A stretch of 64,000 nt of DNA from Paraspadella gotoi (Eukaryota; Chaetognatha). The DNA lies in contig CM119271.1 in assembly GCA_051294375.1 (NCBI GenBank), positions 13,764,372 to 13,828,371 of the forward strand, given 5' to 3'. Positions within the stretch are counted from its first letter, which is position 1, and each line of letters opens with the position of its first letter. Below are positions 1 through 12,353 of this stretch, in pieces. Made by a program: the position numbers and the translations under genes. A model generated the notes under the pieces. It was not told where the DNA came from. It was given only the letters and a program-made list of their open reading frames with translations, and did no database searches.

Positions 1-806
1 CCAACCAACTAGAACCACACCTGCATGAATCGCCGGCGACAAAGCTATTTGAATGAACTACAACTTAAAACTAAACAGTAAGCAAGTTTAAAGGGAAAAA
101 ATGAATTTAAATTTATTGTAATTAATTTTAAAATGGTTTTTATATAAAGTTAAGACATTAATGCAAATGGTCATACAAAAATATTATCTTTAAAAAAAAA
201 AAAAATTGGTAATTTTTTGCCCCTGCTCGGTGAACCCCAAGGGCCCTGCATCTTACCTCAGAGGTAAAATATTGAAAATCGCCTCGATATTCCATTAATT
301 GTAGCCATTGGGATACAGTATGCAAAATCATAAGAATTTGGTTCAGTGATTTTGTAAGAACCGATTCTCAGCCAGAACAAGCTTGAGCAAACAATGTCGG
401 ATCTCCCCACGATAATTAAGCAGTAATCAGCTAAAATAAATAAATAGATAAATAAATAAATACTATAGTAAAAATAATTACAAATAAAGTGCAAATAATT
501 TTTTAACTATTATTTTTTTTTCCACTTGCATCATTTTTTTCAACTCCATCATTTTTTCAACTTGCATCATTTTTTCACTTAATTAATTATTTATTAATTA
601 ATTAAAACATTCATGAGTAAGCATAAATAATAAAAATTCAAGTCGACTTGACTTTTTTTTTTTTTTTTTTATGCAAACTCATTTCCACTCCTCGATTTCA
701 ACAAAACCTTATCTTCTGCTCAATCACTCAGTTTCTTTCCCACACACAAAATTTCATCCCATTCTATCCATCCAACTCTGAATAAATCGATTAATTATGG
801 ATTAAA

Positions 807-959
807 ATTAGGAAATGTTTATTGAGTGCCAATACAACGATTTTTTATTATCAATAGTACATGTTTCGACTCTGCTGGTTCGAGTCTTCATCAGAGTCGA
901 AACATGTACTATTGATAATAAAAAATCGTTGTATTGGCACTCAATAAACATTTCCTAAT
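807..959. repeat. 153-bp near-perfect palindrome with hammerhead-like core
   Basis: The arms begin ATTAGGAAATGTTTATTGAG and mirror each other to the other end. The centre folds into CATGTTTCGACTC...GAGTCGAAACATG. On the minus strand it reads CTGATGA, a 5-bp stem GACTC/GAGTC, GAAAC and then ATGTA (plus-strand 858-894). These are the conserved boxes of a hammerhead ribozyme with a minimal stem III. Part of one arm recurs at about 17026-17080. Confidence 0.75.
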
Positions 960-1299
960 ATTCACTTAGCAACGAAAAAAGAGAAAATAATACAATGGAT
1001 TAAAATTAATAAAAAGATTCATTTAAAGTCATTTCCACTCACACGATTCCATCGAAACTATATATCCAGTTCAATCACGCACTCCCCTACCCACACACAA
1101 AATCCTTACCCACACACAAAATTTCATTCCAATCCATCTAATCACGAGTAATTGGAGTTTTTTTGCTAAGGGGGGATGGACTGATAATATGATATTCTGA
1201 TGTGATAAAAATGATTTACCAACAAGGTTTAGAGGTGGGACCGACAAAGTGAATTATAGAGTCGGAATCTGCTAATAATCAGATCCGACTAAAATCGGG

Positions 1300-1990
1300 G
1301 AGAGCAGGACCCGTTTCATGGCTGCTAGAGGGGTTTAAAGAAGTTGCAGATAGTACTCTTCAGCCCCACTTTGCGCCTTATCCACACTGGTGAGCCCATC
1401 CTGTCAAGCGTATTCCAACCTTCTTAGTTAAAAAAAATTAAGTAGCATTTTTAGAATATTTTTACCAATTAAATGAAGAATTATTTTCGTGAAAAAACAT
1501 ATCTTTTATCAACTTTTTGTAAGTAATTTACTTATGCTTGTTGTCGGGCATTGCATAAGTTCACCCCGCCTATAAGCATGACACCTTCAGTCGTGACCCC
1601 GTGGCTCATTGAGTAAAGTCATCAGCTTATGACCATTAGGTACCGGGTTATGCCTGAAGGTGTCATGCTTATAGGCGGGGTGAACTTATGCAATGCCCAA
1701 CTACATTCGTCAGGATGGGCTCACCAGCGTGGATAAAACGCTAAGTGGGGCTACTGTCCGCAACTTCAACCCCCTGTAGCAGCCATGGAACGGGTCCTGG
1801 GTCTTGAAACTAGGCTTGAGGGTTTTCCATGCCCCCAAGGTGGCTTACAGCCGTCCTCACGCTTCCCGCTGGGTTCAATCCCAACCCGGTACCTAGTGAT
1901 CATGAGCTGATGGCTTTACTCAATGAGCCACCGGGTCATGACTGAAGGAGTCGTTCTTATAGGTGGGGTGAACTTAGTCAATTTTGACAG
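1300..1990. repeat. Nested inverted repeats with tRNA-like SINE segment
   Basis: The segment at 1300-1410 (containing GACCCGTTTCATGGCTGCTA) is the reverse complement of about 1700-1800. A second pair, GGTGTCATGCTTATAGGCGG at about 1570-1690, is also inverted. At 1872-1881 GGTTCAATCC matches a pol III B box on the plus strand. At 1919-1930 the minus strand carries TGGCTCATTGAG, an A-box-like element. A tRNA-derived SINE is the likely source; its orientation is uncertain. Confidence 0.5.
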
Positions 1991-2015
1991 CATGTAGTCG
2001 GGCATTGCATAAGGA

Positions 2016-2061
2016 ATTTTTACAATTAAAAAGTCCTATAGGACTTTTTAATTGTAAAAAT
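2016..2061. repeat. 46-bp perfect palindrome
   Basis: ATTTTTACAATTAAAAAGTC is followed directly by its reverse complement around the centre CCTATAGG. It sits just left of the duplicated segment. Function unknown. Confidence 0.8.
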
Positions 2062-2572
2062 AGATACTGACGTTTATTGTATAATTATTATATAACCTAA
2101 TATTATAATTAGGATTTAAAAATAAAATATATTTTGTAATTTTCACTGATTTTGTAATTTGGTGGCTGGGATTATATCGGCTGAAACAAAGTATTAAGGG
2201 GGTGAAGGAACGAAAAATAAAATGTTTTTTTTTAAATTTTACCTTAGAATCAAGTTGATAGATGGATCGATCATATGGATATTAAATATTATTAAGGTGG
2301 GGCAAAATTGAACTCTTTTTACAACATAAAGCTCTCCCAAAGAATTTTTTTTGTTATAAAATTTAATAGATTTCATTATTTTTTTAAATTTACATTGTTA
2401 GAACACTTTTTGAACTTTTTTTAAAAAATTTATTTTTTTTAATTGTAAGCTTTTTCTTCAGTATCAATATGTAAGAAAAAAGATATGAAGCTCTTTTTAT
2501 TAAGCAAAATTTTTTTAGTATTAAATATGTCCATGTCAAGGCTTAGTATCTGTTTAGTGGAAATCATTTAGT

Positions 2573-2958
2573 GGTGAAAGAATGTATGAATGTAAATTGT
2601 TACTAAAAAGAATTTTGAGGTGTAAAGAACGAAACGTGTCACCTTCGTTATCCACATACAGTAATCATTCGCGGTGAAGAACGAAGTAATTGTCGATGTA
2701 TTCATGAGAAATCATTGTGGTGAAGGAACGAATGAAATAAGATGGTGTCAAAAAAAAGATTTTGAGGTGCATAGAACGAAATTAAAAATTTATTGTCATC
2801 ATATTTTATATTAAAGTACTTGCAGTGTGAAGAACAAAAGTAAAGCAAATCATCCTTATTTTCATTGGAATCATTAAGAAATTCTTTGGGGTGAAGAAAG
2901 AAAATTTTCGGGTTGCAGCATGAGCAGTTTTCTGCACGTATTTGAGGTGTGAAGAACG
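2573..2958 (+). repeat. Motif cluster 1 (GGTGAAGAACG-like, about 50-bp steps)
   Basis: Eight copies begin at 2573, 2619, 2673, 2719, 2766, 2824, 2890 and 2946: for example GGTGAAAGAATG, GGTGTAAAGAACG, GGTGAAGAACG, GGTGAAGGAACG, GGTGTGAAGAACG. Steps are 46, 54, 46, 47, 58, 66 and 56. The DNA between is not obviously repeated. No ORF runs through it. Confidence 0.75.
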
Positions 2959-3117
2959 AAGTCTCGTCATCCTTGTCATGTTGACAAAAATGAATTGGAC
3001 AGCGGTCTGTTCAAATATAGGCAGTATTAGTAATTAAAAAAGTTATAGGGTTACAGGGTTTTGACTTTAAACTTGATTTTAATTTATTTCAGGCATGGTT
3101 AATCGCATAATTTATTT

Positions 3118-3290
3118 TAAGTATATATTTTTTTAAAATAAATTACATTAAGCATAACATTATTGAAATAATTATATTTGATTATATATTTTTTTATTGA
3201 AATAATTATATTTGATTATATATTTTTTTAAATTACATTAAGCATAACATTATTGAAATAATTATATTTGATTATATATTTTTTTTAAAT
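3118..3290 (+). repeat. AT-rich tandem repeat
   Basis: TTGAAATAATTATATTTGAT occurs three times, with the flanking ACATTAAGCATAACATTA repeated beside two of them. Probably slippage or local duplication. Confidence 0.7.
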
Positions 3291-3934
3291 ATTCTATTAA
3301 GCTTTATTTAATTTTTTAATTAAAGTATTAGGAAATATTTTATTATTTTAACTGTATTTAATTTTGACAAAAAAACTTAAAACCATTTTAATTGCATTAG
3401 CCATACCCGTTTGGATTATGAAATTAAAAAGGAAATGGTAATCGAAGAAAGTTAACTTTCTACCAATAAATTAAATTATTTTTAAAATAATTATCGCAAG
3501 TTATTTTTTACCTAATTTTATCCTTTTCAAAAAAATATAATATAATAAATTTTTGGTGGATCTGCCTCCAGCAGATTCCAAATCTATAATCCACTTTGTC
3601 AGTCCTTCTGTAGGGTAAATGAAAATGAGCTAAATAGAAAACAATTTTTTAGCTAATAACCACTAAGCATTTTTTAAAAATAAGATTTTTTTTACATAGG
3701 GTTTTATACCGTTTACTTATTTAATCGATATTATTAAAAGTTTTATTTAAAGATTATAGAATAAAACACCAATTATGGATTAAAATATTTTGTTTTTTCA
3801 GTGGGGGGGCAAGTTTTAAGTCAGAACCCTGTCGCCTAATTTGTTGCAAGTCCTTTCAGAATCCTAACTCGTCAGTGCCAAAATGATTGAAAACTTTAAA
3901 GTGACGACAGCAGAAAAATATTCTAATAATTTAT

Positions 3935-4151
3935 GGTGCAGAACGTTTTACTTTGAACAAGAATTAATGTGACAAATAAAAATAATTGCAGGTGCTGAAT
4001 GAACATTAACATTTAGAGAAATGCAGTTATTGGAGGTGCGGAACGTTTTGGGAAAAATTTATTTTAATGATGGAAGTAATTGAAGGTGAAGATCGTTTGA
4101 GGAGTGACCAGTCTATGAATATAAAGTAGAAAGAATACGAGGTGCTGAATG
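3935..4151 (+). repeat. Motif cluster 2
   Basis: Five copies: GGTGCAGAACG (3935), GGTGCTGAATG (3991), GGTGCGGAACG (4035), GGTGAAGATCG (4085), GGTGCTGAATG (4141). Steps are 56, 44, 50 and 56. The same order is found at 13456-13620 and 17505. Confidence 0.75.
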
Positions 4152-4330
4152 ATGTTGAAAACATTTTACCAAGTTGTAGAATGTTAAATGACGAAATTGC
4201 TTAATAAATCTTCAAGATTCTTGAATACAGGATTCGGACTTAAAACTTACCCCCCATAGAAAAAATTACTAGTCCCATCCATAATTTGTACTAAATGATA
4301 GCAGATTCGAAAACGAAAGTTTTAGTATTT

Positions 4331-4443
4331 TTTACAACGATTTTGTTTACAAAGTATTAGACATGTTTCGACTCTTGTTTTTCGAGTCTTCATGAAGAGT
4401 CGAAACATGTCCAATACCTTTGTAAACAAAATCGTTGTAAAAA
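4331..4443. repeat. Palindrome with degenerate hammerhead-like centre
   Basis: The arms TTTACAACGATTTTGTTTAC and their complement flank CATGTTTCGACTC...GAGTCGAAACATG. The minus strand reads CATGAAGACTCG...GAGTCGAAACATGTC, so the CTGATGA box is altered to TTCATGA while stem II, GAAAC and the GTC triplet remain. Confidence 0.7.
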
Positions 4444-5542
4444 AAATAAAACTTTCGTTTTCGAATATCTATATTGAACAACGAAAAGAGAGAAAAAATT
4501 ACACAATGTGTACTAAATGATATATCTGAAAAATTTAGTTTTAACAATTATTTCATTGGTCATTTTACTTCATGTTTAGCTCATGTCAGGTACTCATTTA
4601 TGAAGTATACCTTCCGTAGGACCCTTCCAAAGATGAGCAGACGATATGAAAAAGTCTTTATATTCTTGGTACCACTGTGTATACAATAATGATCCGAAAT
4701 TGATGTAATTCCGGTTACAAGTACTTTTGAGTGTTACATTTAATTTCGCCCCATACTGCAATATCCAAATGAATTTAGAGTATTATATGGGGCATAATGC
4801 CCTGAGGCCAAAATTCGGAGAAATTATATTAAAGGAAATCTTACTTTATATTAGTAACATGGTATATTATGCCGTATAAATAACATGGATCGATGGTTTA
4901 AAAAAAAATATTTTAAACTTGTCTTTCATAACTTTAATTATGGTAATTTATATATTTTATACCAAAATCTTAAATGAAGCCTTTCTCTGTTAATAGTCAG
5001 TTTTAATATAATTTTAATAATTACGCATATTTATTTCTTAACAGTTATTTTTAACCTGTCTTCAAAGTGCTCTTATCATAGTTATGAAACTTATTGATTG
5101 CCTAATTTATCGCTAAAATGGCAGTTTTGCTGGGGATTCATTCATTTTGATAGTATCACTTTAATGACAAGAAATTTCAAAAGAATGAATGAATGAATAG
5201 CATTTGAATGATTCTGTAGTTTTTTAATCTTATCAAAATTAACATTATACCATTTATTATTATTATTACCACAGGTTGATTCATCTCGTTATTTTTTCTT
5301 TGTTTACATGTTTTGAAAGAGATTCATCTCTAACTTTTTCCCATGTTTAGTTTTCTAGGTGACTGCTTATAGCTTAAGAAAATGAAGAAGCGTAAAAGAA
5401 AAAACTTTCCCAAAATATTTTTAAACTACACATCAAGTCGTTAAAATTAGGACATCAAAAGAAGAAATTATTTAGAATTTTCCAAAGTTAATGTTTATCA
5501 AAAATAAAGTAACCATCATCGAACATTTAAACGCTTTGAATC

Positions 5543-5652
5543 GTTTCCGGGGCGCGTCGAGTAAGTGGTAGTTGGGCGCAGCGATCGCAAGAAAAACGAG
5601 GTGGATGTTTCTGCATCGGGCGCCGCCACCCACTATCTCGGCGTCCGGAAAC
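5543..5652. other. GC-rich long hairpin in AT-rich DNA
   Basis: The left arm, starting GTTTCCGGGGCGCGTCGAG, is complementary with few mismatches to the right arm ending CTCGGCGTCCGGAAAC. The stem is about 35 bp with a loop of about 40 nt. GC content is far above the surrounding kilobases. It stands directly before motif cluster 3. It could be a structured RNA, a miRNA-like hairpin or a MITE; nothing decides between them. Confidence 0.55.
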
Positions 5653-5670
5653 AGCTTCCACGATTAAAAA

Positions 5671-6647
5671 TGGATTAAAGAACGAACTTATTCACATGGA
5701 ACTGGTATGGAAATCAAGATAAAAATGGTTGAAAGAACGAACAATATTCTCTCTGCTTTCGGGTTTTATTCACTTGATAAAATTTGTTGAAAGAAAGAAC
5801 TGAAATGGGGGGAGGAACTGACTGAGACACACCCCTTAGCTGTTGACAAGGAGAAGAAACGAACTGGAGACTTTGCCCTATTCAAAAAGAGGAGAAAGAA
5901 TGAAATTGTGCTTAATTTTGATGCAAGGGGGTAGACGGAAGATGGAACGAAGGTTCTTATTCCAAAAAAATCAAGATGGTTGAAAGAATGTGGACGATAT
6001 ACTTGCCATTAAAAAGATCATGTAGAAGGAAAGGAGGTGCTCTTGACTTAAGTGATTCAAATATACTTGGACAGAAATGTGGTGAAAGAATGACAAAACA
6101 GACGAACCCTTCGAGACCCGGTCGCCTGACGAGGCAGTTTTGGAATCAAGAAATGGCGGAAGGCAAAGGATTGAGTCCGGAGGTTTTCCGAAGAGAAGGT
6201 TGTTTTTTTGTTTTTGGAAAGAGGCCATCGCGGCGACGGCCAGTGTCATCGAGGATCGTCCAGAAAAGAAGATGAAAAACCGAGTACTGAAGAAAGATAT
6301 TCGTGGTGAAAGAAATGACAAAGAAACCCCTTCACACGTGCAATTTACCGAAGGGAAAGAATGTGAGTGACTTTAATATACATTGACAATAATAAGATGG
6401 TGAAAGAACGTTAACGCCTTTGTACTCGTGTCACATAATTGCATGGATTATGAAGGTGGAAGACGGGGGGGGAAAAAAGCCTTCACAATTTTGTAAAGAA
6501 GATATTAAGTTGATGAAAGAAAGTTACAAGATGTAAGAGCTCCCAAGATCGCTTTTTTCAATCTTCGTGGTGAAAGAATGTTTTATCTGGAAACTTTGGC
6601 TCCCTAAGTAAACGCTGCTCTAAAAAGAAACATTTGAAGAAAGAATG
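5671..6647 (+). repeat. Motif cluster 3 (GTTGAAAGAACG / GGTGAAAGAATG form)
   Basis: About 13 copies or near-copies, at about 5671, 5727, 5785, 5846, 5889, 5978, 6081, 6305, 6399, 6455, 6510, 6569 and 6633. The AAAGAA(C/T)G end is best kept; GGTG varies to GGTTG, GTTG or GGAG. Several small overlapping ORFs here have no recognisable domain. Confidence 0.65.
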
Positions 6648-7616
6648 TATTGATTATTTCAACAAACCATTATTAGAGCAATTGGTATGAAATAATCCAT
6701 AAAATGTCAGCTGAATCCTATGGAAGTCGACATGGTGCTCGAATGTGTAGAGGATTTTGTTTGGTAAAGCTGAGCGATCACGCGAGGTGAAGTCCGAATA
6801 TTCTCACTTGCTGCGTCACGTGAGAAACGAGCGACCTTTATTGCAAAATCTAAAAATACAACCACGGAGATATTGCGATGGAGTATTCTTTTTTATCACC
6901 TGCTTCGTCCATTACACAAAAGGTTGGTGTCATGGTCATGTTAAAAATGTATTTTCTGTAGTATTATGTTAACTATTATTCCATGAATAGATAATTACCA
7001 AAAAAAATATATACTAATTTATTTTTAATTTTCTAATACAGAGGGCAACATCTTTAACGGTGTTGTCTCATATGACGAACATCCTGATCATGCTTCATCT
7101 TTCTTTGGACCTGCTAATTCTACTGGGGACGTTAACATCATCAGCTTTAAACTCCATCTGTAAAGTTGATAAAAACTTTGTAGGAGTGCGGGTTAAACGC
7201 GTAGTGAAAGTTGCATATAAAAATATATATATATTGTATAGTGTTATTTTTATACATTTACAAAATTTAAAATTTATACGTTTCTTAAAAATGTTTTTAA
7301 AATTAGCTAAAAATTTTAAAACCTTTAAAATCAGTTCTGACCAAACCACTAAACCAAATTTGATACGATTTCACGTATAGTATCCAGATGCCCAATGCAA
7401 TGGCCAAATAATTGGGACTATCGAGGCGATTTTTAATATTTTACCCCTGGGCTCATTTTTGAAAAAAAATTGTTTTTTACTTACCTGTGCTGACCCCTTT
7501 CAGGCCCATGTCTCGGGTCATGGTTCCAATTTCAAAAATCCCCTTGGTCCTATTTTTATTGCCCAAAAACTAGTTTTTGTAAAATTTCATCAAGGTCGGT
7601 CTAGTACAGAGGGCTT

Positions 7617-8327
7617 CATATTAGAAAATCTTTTGTTTTTTCGAAACGAGAATCGGTTCTGATCAAACTACTAGGCCGATTTTGGTGAAATTTTGCATGA
7701 ATGAATTTTAGGGCAATAGAAATGAAACTATTGGGAGGATTTTTAAAATTTGACCTATGACCCAAGATATGGGCCCCTCAGAGGTCAGCCCAGGCGGGCA
7801 AAAAATGAGCAAAAATTTTGTTAATTTTTTTATCCTGAGTCGTTGAAGAAACGTTTCCTTGTTCAGAAAAGTATATTTATTATGACCCAAAAAAAAAAAA
7901 TGTTGTCGAACTCAAATTAAACTTTTTCGTAGACAAAAACATAAACTTGTCAACTTTTAAGTGGAGAGCAAAAATTAGATCTAAAATGGACTAAGCAGTA
8001 AGCAAGTTTAAAGGAAGAAAAATGAATTTAAATTTATGATAATTAATTTTAAAATAGTTTTTCTACAATGTTAAGACATAAATGCAAATGATTGCAAAAA
8101 AAATTTTCTTTAAAGAAAACATTTTTTTCCAACGCGCAGGTGACCCCCAAGGGCCCTGTATCTTGGCTCAGGGGTAAAATATTGAAAATCGCCTCGATAG
8201 TCCCTTTAGTATAGCTATTGAGATACAGTATGCAAAATCATATAGTATTTGGTTCAGTGAATTGGTCAGAACCGATTCTCGGTCAGAAAAACGGGGAGAG
8301 CATTTTCTAATGTAGTTTTTTCTTCTG
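7617..8327. mobile_element. Non-autonomous TIR element flanked by TA
   Basis: The left end TA-CAGAGGGCTTCATATTAG and the right end (reverse complement CTACAGAAGAAAAAAC, then ATTAGAAAATGC) are inverted. Inner arms include GAGAATCGGTTCTGA and its inverse. TA flanks suggest the Tc1/mariner-like class. A partial relative lies at about 100-380 (shared TCGCCTCGAT and AACCGATTCTC blocks). No ORF for a transposase. Confidence 0.55.
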
Positions 8328-8497
8328 TAGTTTGATTGGAACCTATTCTCGGTTCAAAAAATCAAATAGCGTTTTTAGAATATTTTTACCAGCTAAATAA
8401 AAAAATATTTTCTTTAAAAAACATATTTTTTATCAACTTTTTGTAAGGAATTTTTTTACACATGCTGTCAAAATTTATTATATATCCTAATACTATA

Positions 8498-9737
8498 CAC
8501 GGTAGGGCAGAGAGGATGTGAAAGAAACAAAAAAAGTGCCATCTCTGAAACCTATAAAATCTTAAAGTATACCCATGAGACACTTAATGTGGTAGGTCAG
8601 TAAAATTCGATAAAGGCAGGTTTTTTTTTAAATGCTCATTAAAGTTTTTGAAAATTTTTTATAAAATTTTTTAAATAGTTTAGTGAAAATGCTTACAATT
8701 TTAATGTCTATACATCTATCATTATCTACAGAGCATAAGCTTTAATTTGAGACCTCTCCCAACTTTTTACGATTTTTTGTAATTGAATTATAAGTAAAAA
8801 TCATAATTAAAAAAAAAAATTAATAATCAATCAGTTTTTTCAAACGGATTATTTCTTAAAAATAAAAGTACAAATAGGTTCTCAAAATGCAGTTCTACTT
8901 ATTAAGCCCTAAAAACAAATTTTTAAAAAATTTATATAAAATTTATTATAAAAAATAAATAATACAGATAATTAATTTTATTTTTTAAAAAAAAATATGT
9001 GATATTTAATTAAAACTTAATCTCAAATAGAATAACAGATAATATTAGTTGAGCACTTTAATTCAAAATCATATCCAGCTTTAAAAAGTAATTATATAAT
9101 TTATCACTTATCAAAAAAAATTTTATTCATAAAATTATATTATAATAATAACTCGCTCAATATTTTGATATATTAATTAATAGACAAATGTGTAAAAATA
9201 TTAACAAACAGAATGCTTTAACTTTTAATACTTAATTAGAGTATATATTAATATTTTTCAAAATATTTTTTTCATTTTTAAAATTTTTTATATTAAAATT
9301 ATTATAATTAAAAAAAAACTTATTTTGAAGCCAATAAGTAGAACGTATTTTAAGAACATATTTGTATTTTTATTTTTAAGAAATAATCTGTTCAATGGTA
9401 CTAATTGATTAATCTTTTAAAAAAAAAGATATTTAATTTTTACTTATATTTCAATAGCGAAAAGTAATAGAAAGTTGGGAGTGGTTTCAAATTAAAGCTT
9501 ATGCTTTGTAGATAATGATAGACATATAGACATTTAAATTGTAAGCATATTCACTAAACTACTTAAAAATTTTTATAAAAAAATTTAAAAACTTTAATGA
9601 GCATTTAAAAAAAACCTGCCTTTATCGAATTTTACTGACCTACCACATTAAGTGTCTCATTGGTATACTTTAAGAATTTATAGTTTCAGAGATGGCACTT
9701 TTTTTGTTTTCTTTCACATCCTCTCTGCCCTACCGTG
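8498..9737. mobile_element. 1.24-kb long-TIR (foldback) element with TATA target duplication
   Basis: The ends CACGGTAGGGCAGAGAGGAT and its inverse are followed by about 280 bp of near-complementary arm, and most of the element folds back. TATA flanks both ends (8494-8497, 9738-9741). The unfilled site is present at 2104-2107 in the duplicated copy, with matching flanks. No coding capacity is seen, so it is non-autonomous. Confidence 0.8.
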
Positions 9738-10238
9738 TATAATTATGAATTTAAAAATAAAATATATTTTGTATTTTTCACTACGATTTTGCAATTTGGT
9801 GGTAGGGATTATATCGGCTGAAAAATAAGTAGTAAGGGGGTGAAGGAATGAAAAATTAAATAAGAATATCTTTGCTTAATTTTACCATAAGCTCAAGTTG
9901 ATAGACGATGGTTCGATCATGTGGATATTAAATATCAAGATGGGACAAAATTGAACACTTTTTACAACATAAAGCTTTCCGAAAAAAATTTTTTTGTTAT
10001 AAACCACTAATAGATTTCATAGTTTTATAAAAAAATTTATTGTTAGAACACTTTTTAAAAATATGATAAAAAAAAACTTTGAATATTAAAAATTTTTTTC
10101 AACGTATGATTTTTTTAATCTCTAATAATCAGTTAATCACGGTACCATTATTTATATAAAAAACTAGTTTTCAACTTGTTCCAGTTTAATAAATATTATA
10201 TCTAGCCAAGGCAAGTGGAAAGTATGTAATTTATTGAG

Positions 10239-10370
10239 CGGTGAAAGAAAAGCCGAAAAGTTCTATTTAACCCTGAAATTGTAAGTTTATGAGGTGGGCA
10301 ATGTTCATATTTTTAATGGAGTACGACCCTACTATACTTTAAAGGTGATGATTCTCAAAGAGGTGAAAGA
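10239..10370 (+). repeat. Small motif cluster
   Basis: GGTGAAAGAAAAG at 10239 and AGGTGAAAGATTG near 10360, with GGTGATGATTC between them. These are weak members of the motif family. Confidence 0.45.
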
Positions 10371-10869
10371 TTGATTCTGCATCAACCTGTGAACTCCCGC
10401 GGTTGCGTTGTTGACGTCAGGTTGTTTAGTAAAGGTATTAACTGGGCCACATATGAGAAAGGGCTCTCTCAATTATTTGAATCGATATTTTTTCCTACCA
10501 AATTTTTATGAAGTTAATTTTTTTTAATATATATATATATATATATAAAAGACCGTTTAATAAATTTTTCTCTTTTTCTAAAAAATTATTTAAATCAATA
10601 TTTTAAGATATAACATTACGCAGATTATAATTTCATACCTAATAAAGGAAGTAAAATTAGGTTTATTATAATTGTTTCAAAAAGTTTTTTCCCACTAAAT
10701 TTAAGAAGTATTTTTTATTGCCCTAGGTGTAAATATCGGATTACTTTAATTGTGAGCTTTTTCTACAGTATCAATATATGTAAAAAAAAATATGAAGCTT
10801 TTTTGATAAGCGAAATTTTGTTAGTTTTAATTATGATTTTAATTGTAAGCTTTTTCTACAGTATTAATA

Positions 10870-12290
10870 CAAGGTGACACACGACAGCCCACCGCTAAAA
10901 AAAAATCGTTATTTGCAAACTTGTGAATATTTTTTTTAATCTGAAACCTTTTTTCTGTATCATTTATATATCCAAATTTTATATTGATTGGTTTTGATTT
11001 GACTTGGCAATGAGCGGAGAAAAGTTGCTTTCAATATTGTGTTTCATTTTTCTTCAATCTGTTTGACTAACTTTTTAAAAAAATTTATATAAAAAGGTAT
11101 CAATATTAATATTTTCTGAAGGCTCTTAAAAATATGAAGAGAATGGCATGATTAAAAATACTGTAATATAAAAATTAGCCTATCCAACTTTTAAAAAAAA
11201 AGTAATCAAAACTAAGATAATTAATAAAAATTTTAAAGAGCAGTTTTGGAATAATTATTAAATTATTGTTAGCTATTTTAATTTAGTTTTTCTTAAGCTT
11301 TTTATGATACCTATATAAACAATAAGGTGGAACAAGGTAAAAATTAAAAGTTCTGTAATATAAATAATATTAAAGCATCCCCGTGGGATAACGAAATTTA
11401 AAAAAATTTTTAGAATTTATGTATCGTTAATAACATAGCATTTAAAGTTTATCGTATTACTATAAATAATGAAAAATAATTTATTTCTAATTTAGAATTT
11501 TTATAAAATTTCTAAACTTTTATGTTTTATTAGTTAAAATTAGCAAAAACTATAAAAATTATGGTATGATGATGATGATAATGATTTTTAAAGGTTTTTC
11601 CTTTATTTGATTCACTTATCATCGAAATATTGAAAAACAAATTATACTTTGTGGAGACAACTTTTTATGGGCTATCTGAATCCGTTCTTAAAAATAAAAT
11701 TATTAAAAATTTTTTTTCATTGCTTATGTATTAATAAATATTGAAAGGCTTCAATGTTATACTGTGCTAAACTAGTTTAAAAAGTGATAGTGAATATTGA
11801 TTAAGTATATGATGGACAAATGAATTTTATATTACAGAACTCCTCATGATAAAAAGTGATCAAATTTGGCCCGCTTTAATAAACAATAAACGGGTCAGAT
11901 ATTTGAAAAAATATATTTTAGGATTTTATTATTTCATAAGCTGGTTAGGCTTATTTTCATGTTAGAATATTCCTAAATATTTCATTTTCTTCAAATTTTT
12001 AAGAGCTTTCAGAAGATATTAATATTGATACTTCTTCATGTAAAAGTTCTTTAAAAAATGTTCAACAAAAAGATTGAAATAAAAAAACATTTGTTTTAAA
12101 ATCAAAAACGATTTTTAAAGCAACTTTTTCCCGGTCATTGCCTACTCAAATCATAACCAATCAATATGAATTTTGGATATATTAATGATTTAGGTTTTTA
12201 ATACAGAAAAAATCTTTCAGATTAAACAAATCTTCAAAAGTTTGCAAATGACGATTTTTTTTTAGTGGCGGGCTGTCGTGTGGCACCTTG
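10870..12290. mobile_element. 1.42-kb TIR element, TA-flanked
   Basis: Left end CAAGGTGACACACGACAGCC, right end the inverse of CAAGGTGCCACACGACAGCC. The TIR continues for tens of bases (CGCTAAAAAAAAATCGT, then TTTGCAAAC). TA lies at both borders. The interior is AT-rich with a further inverted block (for example the region around AAGGCTCTTAAAAATATGAA and its partner near 12000). No transposase ORF. Confidence 0.75.
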
Positions 12291-12353
12291 TAAGTTATTA
12301 TAATATTAAAGTCAGGTCATGGTATAGTATCTGTTTAGTGGAAATCATTTAGT

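Larger units (their letters stand above)
2080..4240 (+). repeat. Segmental duplication, copy 1
   Basis: This stretch matches, in order and orientation, pieces of about 9738-13636 and 17469-17545, with indels and substitutions. The shared blocks include the two motif clusters and the AT-rich flanks. Copy 1 lacks the TIR elements that interrupt copy 2, so it serves as the pre-insertion form. Confidence 0.75.

Noticed and set aside
2573-2958. Reading the motif clusters as a CRISPR array
   Set aside because: The repeated part is only 11-13 bp and variable, spacing is not fixed, no cas-like genes, and the host is a eukaryote.
5976-6370. Overlapping ORFs in motif cluster 3
   Set aside because: Arg/Lys-rich products forced by the purine-rich motif; no domain and the opposite strand is equally open.
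6757-7380. ORFs of 71-106 codons in AT-rich DNA
   Set aside because: No recognisable domain; composition is that of repeats and they overlap inverted-repeat DNA.
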